Positions 53,423 through 64,000 of a stretch of DNA of 64,000 nt are shown here, in pieces (positions within the stretch are counted from its first letter, which is position 1; every line of letters begins with the position of its first letter). The notes beneath the pieces are model-generated. The model ran no database searches and was not told where the DNA came from. It saw only the letters and a program-made list of their open reading frames with translations. Source of the stretch: Liolophura sinensis (lineage: Eukaryota; Mollusca; Polyplacophora; Chitonida; Chitonidae); the NCBI RefSeq assembly GCF_032854445.1, contig NC_088295.1:29756470-29820469 (forward strand), given 5' to 3'. A program made the translations under genes and the position numbers.

Positions 53423-53637
53423 TTATCTGGTTCAAGTTGGAAACAAGAGATTTTTAGAATTAGACGTTCTGCTTTAAAGCGTGGCCAGCTTTAGAATCGC
53501 TGTACATGTTTTACTTGTGTGTGTCGCATTTGAAGTGAAGGATTTTCTTGACGACTGGAAACAGACTAACAATGGCTGCCTTGGGTTATTTAACTGTGAC
53601 TTTGTGACTACACAGTGTTTTAAGTAATTCTAGACCA

Positions 53638-53898
53638 GTGGCATCCGACCGAGCTGCTTACCTAATTCTGCTTAAGCTATGGGGCATATGCTGCTACTAT
53701 TTAGGGAATTACATCAAAGGTTGGAATAAAACCTTAACTGAGGCCGGATTTCTCTGGTTCACATGTAACTATTCACCAGCTATCACAGTTTATTTGCTGG
53801 CCTGTTTTTTATCTGCAGTAGTTTTTTTTATATTAATGTTTTTCACTATACGACGCAAACGTGTTTGCCAAACAAAAGCGTGGATCACAAAAACATAG
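53638..53898 (+). CDS. Possible terminal exon with one membrane segment
   Basis: The frame is open for about 86 codons. It has a long hydrophobic run (ITVYLLACFLSAVVFFILMF) followed by basic residues (TIRRKR), then CQTKAWITKT and a TAG. A membrane segment with a positive stop-transfer just before a short tail is what the last exon of a single-pass receptor looks like. No ATG precedes it in frame near the start and no extracellular domain is visible. Chance AT-rich hydrophobicity is the alternative. Confidence 0.28.
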   Translation: MASDRAAYLILLKLWGICCYYLGNYIKGWNKTLTEAGFLWFTCNYSPAITVYLLACFLSAVVFFILMFFTIRRKRVCQTKAWITKT

Positions 53899-54227
53899 CG
53901 TGAACAGTATTTCCCTCATTCCAGCACGCACATATCTGGTTAGCCATGCTTGCCATTCAACAGTTAAACATGCTTGTAAACAAGAGAAAAAACATTAAAA
54001 TAACACTGGCTTAATCGATCGTCATTTCTATATGTCTTTTTTAAAACGCTATTTCATGAATTTCACGTTTTATAAATAACATCAGTATAAACTCGTCTTT
54101 ATTGGTACAGTGAATTTCACTATGTAGATCAGATTTTAGGACTTCAAATTCAGTAAATGTTTCTATGTTACGATTTTACTTCTTAAAGAAAGCGCTAGGT
54201 ATTATACCAGCCTCTATGTCTGTCTTG

Positions 54228-54524
54228 GTAGAGCGCCCGCTAAACAGGGAAGTTGTAGCTCCTTCAGTTGGCGTTCAGCATTAAGGGGAATTGAAACTGC
54301 AACGATTAGTTGACGTGTATCAGTATAATGGCTCGGATGAGACGGGTTACTTGCCTTCGGTAAGTCGTCTCATTGCCGCAGCGCTAGGTATAAGAGTGGT
54401 GGATATCCATTCGGGAACAAGGAGGCAAATTACATGCACTTTAAGGACCAGCTTTGTCGTTCTATAACTGAAAAAATGTTTAGTACGATGTTAAACCCCA
54501 AGCACTCACTCACTCACTCGCTAA
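54228..54524 (+). mobile_element. SINE S2 ending in a short CACT repeat
   Basis: Head TTGGTAGAGCGCCCGCTAAA, body GTTGACGTGTATCAGTATAA, GTAAGTCGTCTCATTGCCGC, GAACAAGGAGGCAAATTACA, tail AGTACGATGTTAAACCCCAA and (CACT)n near 54505-54520. It directly abuts the Penelope-like relic. Confidence 0.85.
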
Positions 54525-55150
54525 GTCTTATACCGAAGGGTCAAGCAGATTGCTAGACATTTGTTAGATCCTGCGTGTTGTGTACCTATTTCATTCAACG
54601 TTCCAGGTTATTACTGCAAAGGTAGTGTGTCAACGTCATTCCTTCAAACGCCTTCACTCCAAGTTTCTTAAGTTTTACAGTGAGTATAATTATCTTGTAA
54701 GAAAATATGGACAGAGTGCACAGAATCTCTGGCAGTCTACTTCATGACTACGTCCAATTCCGCTTATCGTGGGGTTAGAGGATTCCTCTTCATCCTGTTG
54801 GGCGAGATCGCCACTTTGGATATATATGTATGAACAGTTGCAATTCAAGCTCAACTACGAGACATACTTTGTTATCGGCAATTGATATTATAGCATGGCA
54901 CACGATTTGAATATTGATTTCATTAGTCACCTAGAACATACCTTGCGTCTTTCCAACATCACCGCCAACTTTTGACTGCTTCTCTTTACATGATTCCGTC
55001 CTATTTTCTTACTTTATATACTTTCCTTACTTTTTGGTGGTTTGCTGTTATACGTCGTTCTTTGGAATTGGCTGGCGATTATTGATCCGGCACATCCTTA
55101 TTGGCCAGCAGCTGGTATACGAATGTCTGTTTCAACGCATAGATTAATCA
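54525..55150 (+). pseudogene. Penelope-like relic (copy 2), C-terminal part only
   Basis: Matches 44830-45410: TTAGATCCTGC, TTTCTTAAG(T/C)(T/C)TTACA, AATATGGACAGAG, CCTTGCGTCTTTCCAAC and CATACGAATGTCT are shared in order. No YIDD region is present, so the copy is 5-prime truncated, as is common for retroelements. No open frame remains. Confidence 0.7.
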
Positions 55151-55582
55151 ACCCAGCAATATCTACTTGGAAGAAAGTATAATTTGTGTGAACATTTATA
55201 TCAGATTCTGTTCTAAAATTGATCTAATGTTTGCAGTAACTGACTAGAAGAATTCGGCTTGACCCTTGGGTTATGAAACTACCACCGGTTACCAATGTTA
55301 TAGACAAGCCAACTGGTTGTCAGAAGAAAGTCGCAAGTAGTATAATATATGCCAGCTATTTGTGATTTCAGTGCGTGAACACGTAGGTGGCTGATAACTC
55401 CAGATGTGTGAGCTGAACCGAAGTTTTTGTGATCAAAAACGTAAGGAATCTTTGGCAACATCATTCTTGGCAAATGTTGTGTGTGTTTGTATTTCTTTTG
55501 GTATTATACTAACTTGAGAGTATTCCATTTTTCTGGTGTCTATTAAATATTTTGCCATCTATAGAAAGTGTTTTAAATTAGT
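55151..55582. other. No gene seen
   Basis: AT-rich flank with a 64-codon minus frame lacking motifs. Confidence 0.45.
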
Positions 55583-56092
55583 TTAGTTATCTGAAAACCG
55601 ACCGAAAACATCTCGACCTGCGCGACCAGAGGAACGAGGATGACTCAAATAACACGCGAATGGTAACACCCTCATGTCGCGCCCCACGAGACAAGGACGG
55701 TACGATTCAAGCGTGATTTGCAATGTGGTCCCGGTGTCATATATTCCGCCCCGAGAGGCACTCGTCGAGATTTCCTCATCCGGCTTCCATATAACTATGA
55801 ACCTGTTTCCCATTTTATCATTTATTCTCATTTTATTACGTGGAAGAATCCAGTGAGCATGGGTAAACCATCGACCATTGGCAAGTTACTGAGTTTTCTC
55901 ACGTATGACGCATTGGTATTCACATCGTGTTGGTGGAAGACGAGTGGTCTTCAACGAATGTTACACATGAGCTTCGTCAACCTCTTATTGCTAGCAAAGC
56001 CTCGTACTATGAGAGTAGGAGTATTCACAAATTCCATGTTCAAAGCAGCTATTGAAAAGATTTGGCGAGGCTTCATCTTTTTTCTCTACTAG
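55583..56092. other. Block open on both strands, coding status unclear
   Basis: The minus strand 55583-55831 is open for 82 codons (MGNRFIVIWKPDEEISTSAS, then GGIYDTGTTLQITLESYRP). The plus strand 55718-56092 is open for 124 codons with no good start. The minus reading has a better amino-acid mix. Local GC is higher than its surroundings around 55610-55790. No family recognised. Confidence 0.22.
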
Positions 56093-57874
56093 ACAATTGA
56101 AAAGCTTCCAAACCGACTTTAATATTTTCTTGTTTACTGTCTTACATTCGTGTAAGGCTTTATGCTTCTCTTTATGGTGAAAAACATGAAGCACATGCTG
56201 CATTGTTAAAGTTTACACTTTCTTGGTAGACGATAAAAGAGATATTTTGTGTTTTATTTTAATTTTTACCTAAGCAGTAAGACAAACGTGATATATTTAT
56301 ATTTTACCGCTATTTTTTTTCTTCTTCCTCTATTTTGCTTCAAAAAGCTAGCAATTTACCTCACAGATAGGCTATATACATGCGGTGAGTATGATGTGCA
56401 TGTACTTTAGGGTAATAGCGCATATGGCTGTCGTTAGTGACATATTTACTGGAGCCATAGATTCATGCTGTATATCAGATACTGAATTGCTGCCTAGAGG
56501 AATAACCGTCTGCAGCCCTTGACGTCTTGCCAGCATCCATATACTGGCAGGTTTATAAGTATTTATGCTGTAAATAGACCTAACTGTTGGGCTGCGCACA
56601 ATTAAGATGCAATCCACACGAACACGTCTCTAGTCTTCACATTTTTCGTGTCAAACCGATACGTTATACCATATGTTTAATTGCCATGATTTCTCAAGAA
56701 CCGCAACGACAAATACGATAGTTGTCTTTCCATACCCGAATGGAACAACAGTTATTCTAGTAATATCTTCGTTATCTACGCGTTACTATTCGTGTCACCC
56801 CTGAGCTGTTTGTGTTCCTACTCCACGGGACTGCTCATTCCGAGAGGCATTGCGCCTAATTATGCTGAATATTGAAGAAGACACTCGCGTTTTCTCAACG
56901 TGCCATAAGGTCCAAGATAGTGAGGCGTGATTAGAAATTTTTTCTCAACTCTTGTTCTCTATACCGGCTTCAATAATATCTACATGTAGTTTGTTCTCCA
57001 CAGGGATCAGCCACGACAGCAGCCCAGATTTTTGGATAATCTGCGTTGTGCAATAACAACTAATAATACTCTCAGATATTTGCATCAATAGGAAGTTTAA
57101 CACATCCATATATTGAAAATTAGGTGTTTCTAACCATATTTATATGAACAAGTGCTACCAACGCCGAAATTATGGTGCTGGTGCACTAGGAGAGCGTGAA
57201 ACGGAACAAATTCAGCAATGCTGTTTCTTTGGTTTTGTTTGATGAGATGAAACCACTCTTCTGTTTGTGTGCTTTGTCAACATTGAAGCTACATGGACAT
57301 AAATTTTTACTCTGTTTTGTTTTTGAAGGTACGAGACCGTAGCTTATTGTCTTACTGCACATAATGAGCCCTGTGTAAATGCCAATTCACCTGGCAGAAA
57401 ATGAAAACTTCACGTGTTATAGGTGAAGTCAACCCCCAGGCAATGTTATACTGTTTTAAAGTAACTTTCTCAGTGAAGCGTGGACAATGGGTAATGACTT
57501 GGAATAACGTAGTACAGTTGTTCAATCGACATACACGTCGGCTAATGAAGTCATTGTGCTTAGGCAAATAAGCAAAGGTATCCAAACTGCCACATGGGAA
57601 GGAGCACACATTCACGCTTGGTTTAGTCATGGCAGATTTAAATAGCATTTGGTTAACAGGAGAACAAAAAGATACAGAAGTACAGAAAACGAAATAGGAG
57701 CGTTTGTTTACTATTCGCAAATTTGATAGGATTTAGAGTTCATCATCACACACGATTTTGTATGTGTTTTCAATAGATGAATGGTTTGTTGTTATAGTTT
57801 AATGTTTACCTTTCTTTTCAACTATACTGATACTGCCGTGCCATTACAACGTTTCTCTTATACACCAAGGACAT
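56093..57874. other. No gene seen
   Basis: One 122-codon minus frame (57352-57720) and several short ones show no motif. No repeats noticed. Confidence 0.45.
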
Positions 57875-58094
57875 TGCCGGCCCTTTAGAATAAAGCGCAG
57901 TCTTGATCTAAGAGGTCGGGGAATCGAATCCCGCTCGAGTTAATACTGTTGCGACCTTGATTTTTCTAGACCCACGCATTTCACGAAGAGCCGCAGTTTA
58001 CCCCAATTTAATCCACCCAATAACCAAACGGCCGGCACACGAGTGAACAGTTCTGGAGTGCGGCATTAGCATTAATCCTTCAAGTCAGTCAAAT
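57875..58094 (+). mobile_element. tRNA-derived SINE of a third type
   Basis: A head with CAGTCTTGATCTAAGAGGTC, then GGGGAATCGAATCCCGCTCG (box-B-like), is followed by an unrelated body (CGGCCGGCACACGAGTGAAC) and the S1-like end GTTCTGGAGTGCGGCATTAG and GTCAGTCAAAT. It is not a functional tRNA gene: the acceptor stem does not pair. Confidence 0.7.
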
Positions 58095-58529
58095 GGAGTT
58101 CTTGTAGGTTGGCTGTTAAAAATGTACTTTTGGTAGTTACTCGGAGAAATGCCATGTCGAAGATTGGACATAACCTTTCAGGCCTGATAAAGTATAATGA
58201 CTCCTGGAGGGTTCTTCTGCTTTTAAGACCTAAGCAAAGTTGACTTCCGTAAATAACACACTTAATATTACAAATAGTTGTTATTCACAGGTGCAAACGT
58301 CTGTCGTTGAGAGCAATATTATCAGCCGACAAGAGGCCATTAGCAACATTTTTTCTCTCATTCTTCATGAGGGTGGATATTATTTTTTTGGTTGTCATTG
58401 CTCTATTTCCACAATAAAATGGGCACTGCAAATGCGTTCTCCTTTGGTGAAAATAAATCACTGCCGCTCGCATCGCTTTTTTTGCAATCTGACATTGATT
58501 TGTCTTTCCACAGATTGATGTGAATAGCT

Positions 58530-58627
58530 TTACGTCACGTGTGTCCTCCCGACATAATGCTCGTCAGGGCCATATTCTTGAGTATGGCGAAAATACCAAT
58601 CAAATAAAAAAAGTCAAATAAATAAAT
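58530..58627 (+). mobile_element. SINE S1 3-prime fragment
   Basis: GTGTCCTCCCGACATAATGC, ATTCTTGAGTATGGCGAAA and ACCAATCAAATAAAA, then AAATAAATAAATT. A second, weaker S1-type tail lies at about 58725-58788 (TGTGTACGGCGTCAAACAA then AATAAATGAATAAAT). Confidence 0.75.
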
Positions 58628-58788
58628 TACTAGTACATCACTTGTTTAGAAGTTCGTCAATAACTTGCTACGATACGGTGGTTCACTACAACCACTCTTG
58701 GTTCCTTCATCCATAAACTGATTACCATCGTAAAGAGAAAACTTATTGTGTACGGCGTCAAACAAGTATGGAATAAATGAATAAATCT

Positions 58789-60635
58789 TCCGAACTCATA
58801 GCTGCAAAGAATGGCACCAAATATGCAGAAAATTAACATGTTTTTAAATGGAAAAAAATGTATAGCACCTACTTGTAGGAATCATGCACAAATGCATATG
58901 GCTAGATAACTAATGTGATTGAAGGCCTTTCTTTTTAAAAAATGTTTATAGTCATCTTTTATACATAATTTTAAAACATTAACAATGTCTCATAGTGTAG
59001 GTATTATGTAGATATTATCATTGTATATATGGATATATCCTAAAATTATTTATGCCTTTTTGTTCAAGCAGTGTAACATCGAAATTGTCCCAAAATATTG
59101 AAGCGCCATAATATGCAATGAATCACTAACTCAAGCTAACACAAGCAGAGCCCATTAATCTTATCTGTCAGAAGTGCTACATAAATAGAGCATACACGCT
59201 CGGTATTTCCTGATTTTTCTGCAGAGACGAAAAAACGAGTTAATTTTGTACGTTAATAGGAAATGATATAGGGGAAAAGACAGACTATAGTGTCATCATT
59301 TCATTAAAAATATATAAATTGTCAGAACATCAGGTCACCCAATCTCTTAAACAGACGGTGGATGCGTCATTCGTATCAGGTGGTGGATATACGATATTAA
59401 GTAAAATGTCACGATATAAATCAGTGTGGTCGGGGTTGTGGTCGATAATGAAGTAAAGCACAACCTCGGTAATATCAACCAAGTTTGCATGCAGTTATTA
59501 CAGCATATGAATATCTTATGGTTACTACCATAATTGTGTCAATAGGTTAAGTTAAATAGATTTTAAAGACTTATAGAAAAATTACGAATTACAGAATGAA
59601 TGATCACAAGGACAACGTCCACAACAATGAAAGTGTAATTTACAGACACCTGAAATCAATTCAAATTACAAAAATCACGTTAAATATACATGTAATATAT
59701 GTTTAAATAAATAGTATAACACCCCTATATTTTTAAAATCTTAACTACAATCTTGTCTTCAGCACCGCCAAATAACAGAGAAATAAAGAGTTCCATGAAA
59801 CATACGGAGCCCTCATTAAGAACAAAATTGTGTATTAAACGATATGGGCATATTGTAATACATAGATCCAAATGAAATGGTTTTAGGTTAATCGCCTCTA
59901 TTTGCCAACCTTTTGAGTCTAAATCTGATAGCCCACGATTCAGTTTTTATCAAAATACGAACACTGAGTTAAGCTCATGTGTGTTCTGCAAATTTTCAAA
60001 GGCGATGGTCGAATCATTTTGATACGCGAGGACAGTGATGTGCATTAAGTGGGGAAACCCTCTTAAACTGTAGACCACATAAGTAGTGACACAGGTAGGA
60101 TCATAGTGCCATCAGTAGTGACTGGCTTCAGGTACACATGAAAAGTGGCACATTGTCACAGTTTCCCTCATCCTTGCACAAGTCCTTATGCACAGAAATG
60201 TGAATTCCATCATGTGACGAACGTGACCAGTCTGAGGGCAGCGGCGTAAGCAGTATATATAAACTATAGAGTACAGTGTGTAAGGCCCATTACAAATGGG
60301 TAGTAACTGCATAGGTCATTCCATCCAATTAGTACCAGAAAGTCTAGCTTGATAACCCCTCCCCCTAGAAAGTGGGCTGTAGAGTTAGACGTCATCATTT
60401 TCCAGTTCGAACCTTTAAACAAATGATTTAACATAACTAAGGTCAGACCTCTTCCCACTTCCTTTGCTGCTTTATGTTTGCATTCTGTTTGCCGCGGTCT
60501 GCTCAAGCCAACTCCCCGAAGCATTTAAACACTAAAAACCATTCAGTAAAATAGTAGGCAAATGTATGTGTTGGCATCATGGGACAAAGCGCATTACATT
60601 GCAATGCATTGCTCATGTCGTATCTACATGTATAC
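58789..60635. other. No gene seen
   Basis: Strongly AT-rich, very few open frames above 60 codons, none with motifs. Confidence 0.5.
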
Positions 60636-60680
60636 TGCCTTCAACGGCGTGAAACACCAATCAAATAAATAAAAAAATAC
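60636..60680 (+). mobile_element. SINE tail remnant
   Basis: ACTGCCTTCAACGGCGTGAA then ACACCAATCAAATAAATAAA is the last part of an S1-type SINE. Confidence 0.65.
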
Positions 60681-63600
60681 ATATATTGCCTTCACTCAGA
60701 GTAGAGTTTGCACAAAATATGCCATAGGCTTGTTCATAGTCATTTTTCTCTCATTTTGTTCGTTTTATATGTGCCAGCTTCCATCAAAATACCATCATAT
60801 AGTTTTACGTGTAAGAGCTTCAAATTACCAATAATGTCTAACTACATTCATGAAGTCACTAGGTAGAGTTACGTGTACTCGGTTATTGAATATTGAAGCC
60901 ATAACCTGTAATGAAACCATGCTCAAACCAGGAAGCAGTGAACAGCTTGCATTACCATGAGATCTGCTAAAATCAAATAAAATAGGTTTACAATTTTAAA
61001 CTTAGTTAACGGAACCAAATGAAAAACCACAATACTTTTAAAATAAAATCTTAAAAGTATATGTAGTGTAGAAAATTTATATTTTATAGAATAAGCCAAT
61101 GTCCCTCAAAAAATGACTGCATTACCTTGAATGCTGGATCCAACTATATTCTGTCATGAGAACCATGCTTCATAATCGGCTGTTGTCATGAGCTGGTCTT
61201 GTGGTAGACAGTGCATAAAAATGATACGATAAAACGCTCAGAAGATATCTATTTGCTTTATTGATTGATCGGCTCAGTGGTCAATGTTCAGTTCTCTTAT
61301 CGTACAACCATCTACAGGGTACGGTCAGTCTGTAGCCACCTGCCCCCGCCAAGTTCCCGATCTTCTTCCCGTTTTCAGTAAAGTCATTACCGGTTGTCCT
61401 CTGATAAAAGGACTGTGAACGTAAGCAAGTGAACTAGAGCTTTTAGGTCACAAAAGCAGGGCAGATTGTGTTAACCGCATAACTAAACACGTGAATGAAA
61501 TCTGATGATTTCTGGAAATGTAACAAACATCCTGAAACCCCACAAAATCGGCTCCCTAGAGGGCTAGAGGGTTTCTGCATTCCCGGCCTTGCTAGTCATT
61601 GGCTGTATTGGAGACACAGTTACTTCCGGTATATTTATACCTTTTAAAGTAGAAGCCCCGGTGTGACATTGTGTGGGAGAGGGAATAAATTGCTTTTTAA
61701 TGTCTGACGGGCTAGTTATAAAGTTATGGCAGTCGTATGGTTTTATCATTTTGGAACGGCTGAGCTGGAATAAAACATCCAAACGTTTATTGCTGAAATC
61801 TTAAAACCTTTTAATTCACCAGTTCACATATCAAACAGGCCCATGTTATTTGGTCGACTTTCCGTGTTGTATGTCCAAACGTGCAAGATTGACTTGTTGT
61901 AGCTTTCAAATTTTTGTTCTCCTTTCTCAATGGAATTATAGGTATTCTTATTCTGTGTAATACTACAAAAGACATACAGCATAGCGAACAAATCCTGAAC
62001 ATTGTGATAGTTTGAAAATGGTCACACGTAACCATAATATGTTGCAAAATAGGTTACATTTGGCATTTCAAACGACTTCAATCTGCGACAGGAATATATG
62101 GAATCGTTAAGATCTTTTTTATAAGGTGTCGGGAAGTTTCATTTCGGTTGTTGTGTCGTCATTAAAGTTCTATTTCGCACGACATATCGTGAGTTTCTGA
62201 TCACAGAGAATATCTTCAGCTGATGTTCTGTCAGTATGTCTTGCTCCACAAAGAGTCCGTTAGCCTTAAAAACAGTGTTTTGACTGAAAATAATGTCTTT
62301 TCGAAAATACTAACACAGGTGTAAATAACTGGAATAATATGTATCACTGGTAGATTCAAACAAGCGCACTTGACGTGTAACTTTTCCATTCCCCCCAAAA
62401 GCGAAAGTTAGGTATTCATCGTGTCTAACATGGTGGTGTCGCGGTTGTTGACATTTGATCTTTCTGGGGACAGGCAAGTTTAATAATGAAACAAAAACTC
62501 ATTAATAAAATAAAAGAAAATCAGGTGTACTTTCCACTTAGACCTAAAGCCGCTGCGAGGTTTTCAAGAAAAAAGCATCTTATTTGTCAAATGTATCTGT
62601 ATCTAAATTGTACAATAAAAGAATAATTTAATTAAAATCATGTTTGATGTTTTCCAATGACTTGAATTGTATACAGTTCCAACTGAATGGTTGCCAAACC
62701 ACCGCGCGAGAACTCTTAGATTCTAGTGCTGTCCATGAGGGGTAATTTCTTCCACTTAAAACTTGCTCAGGAATTCAAAGCATGCTTTTGTGTATGTTAA
62801 TAAATATTATATAGTAATCAGTAAGGCGTTGTTCGTGTCACGAAAGTTGTTTAAAACATATATATTATTGGACAATCAGTTGTCTATAAATTAAAAATCC
62901 ACCGAAGAAGCATGCACACAGTGCAATATTCCAAACAGGAAGGTTCTCTGCACTGGTGAATACATGTAGTTCAGCTAATGTACACACTGGATGTCTGCGG
63001 TAGGTGGTTATCAAGTTGCCAAGAATTTTTCCGCGACGTCTTCTGTATGGGCAGTATATAATCGAACAACGTAATTCGATGAGATATACAATACATTTAT
63101 CATAGATGATGCATTTAACTGGTGGCCAGAAATTAACTTTATTATCTGTGCTTGCGTCAACGAAAACAGCTTAAACATCATACATAGATTGTCAATTTAG
63201 CAATTAAAAAAGAGCTAATGTCTTTTCGTTGCACTTTCATTTTACATATGTGGGCTTGTGGATGTTGCGCTTAGCCTCAGAGTATCTGTCAGCCGTGACG
63301 TGTTCCCAAATGGCTGTAATCCCAAGCTTATCTCAATTGTACAATTGAAGATGAGAAAGCTCGTTTAATTCATTAGTCTCACTCCAGAAAGGAATACGTT
63401 TATTCCCTCTACGTGGCACACAGACAAGGCGCTGGGAGAGACCGGAAATGTATAAGTGAGCTTTTGGCAGCTTCGCGATTTCTTGGCAATTTACCTTGCG
63501 CACAAAAAAAAAAAAAATGATTTGTGAACACACAATTGATTTCTTGCACCAGATCGTAACGACATTAACAAGAACAAAGAGACGTCATCTTTTCGTCCAT

Positions 63601-64000
63601 AAGATACCTGAACCATGTAAAAATTAAAGTTTCTTATAGTTAGTAAATTCCGGAAAGGAGGAATTTTTTGTCAACCTGTTTTGAAAAAAAATATAGAAAA
63701 ACGATTAAGAAAAAACCACCATCTCAATTTTTGTGCGTATGAATATCAAAACACTGGGCCTTGTCGAACGGTCTTACGAAAATATACAGTTAAAGTTCCG
63801 TGGCAGAGCACGAATGGAAATATGTGTCCACGACCAATGAAAAAGGCAAGATACATCCAAAGTATGAGCTGTTTAAATTAACATTTTGATAGAGGGCATT
63901 TCATAGCTCTCATTTTGTCGAATGATAAAATACTCAAACAATCTGTAGTTTAGTAAACACTACAGGAAGATTGCTGGAGCCAAAATTGTTGAATACAGGC
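60681..64000. other. Long stretch without genes
   Basis: AT-rich, with scattered frames of 66-78 codons that lack motifs. A T/A homopolymer region lies near 63507-63519. No SINE, tandem repeat or RNA gene seen. Confidence 0.5.

Noticed and set aside
57900-57960. tRNA-like stretch with box-B-like GAATCGAATCCCG
   Set aside because: Continues into a SINE body with a shared tail and has no pairing acceptor stem, so it is a SINE head and not a tRNA gene.

Overview
The window looks like animal, probably molluscan, nuclear DNA. It is AT-rich, and stop codons break every frame so that few open frames exceed 120 codons. It is packed with tRNA-derived SINEs, eroded class I and class II transposons, and short exon-like islands flanked by splice-donor-like sites. 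Nothing looks bacterial or viral in gene organisation. No intact host protein gene could be recognised. The mollusc assignment rests on general familiarity with SINE heads reading 'GGCCTCCGTGGC...' and tails ending in AATAAATAAAT; it was not checked by a search.

Bases 1 to about 30,200 are a mosaic of one old, long repeat unit, here called U. It is present in several diverged copies on both strands. By matching copies by eye I split it into segments A, F, B, C, D and E. In the first 18 kb the copies share one orientation (A 1-1770; F/B 2690-3345; A' 3366-4035; B 4271-5535; C 5536-5842; B 5843-6950; C-E 6955-7960; A' 8440-8942 continuing at 12861-13265; B-C-D-E 13650-15230; A-F 16310-18470). 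Parts recur inverted at 19080-19760, 23540-24440 and 28440-29250. Segments A, C and E carry short reading frames that are recognisably the same between copies. In A the length differences in the core are multiples of three and splice-donor-like bases follow. U is therefore most simply a decayed, multi-exon, multi-copy gene or large transposon; I could not name it.

Inserted into this mosaic are: a degenerate Ty3/Gypsy LTR retrotransposon at 8943-12860 (minus strand) with short LTRs, a 5-bp target duplication, a polypurine tract and an in-frame sixfold heptapeptide expansion in its RNase H region; a PIF/Harbinger-like non-autonomous element at 21469-22355 with TTA duplications; an inverted duplication (22519-23505 versus 25957-26630) carrying an acidic reading frame next to a SINE; and many SINEs.

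From 30,200 to 64,000 the U mosaic is gone. This part holds a near-perfect 48-bp-arm hairpin (33140-33243) beside a degenerate minisatellite, several SINEs, a two-gene PIF/Harbinger transposon (38535-42893: transposase and Myb/SANT-like protein remnants), two Penelope-like reverse-transcriptase relics (44040-45400 and 54525-55150), tandem duplications of 79 and 171 bp, and long AT-rich stretches in which I see no gene. A few isolated open frames are listed at low confidence as possible exons.
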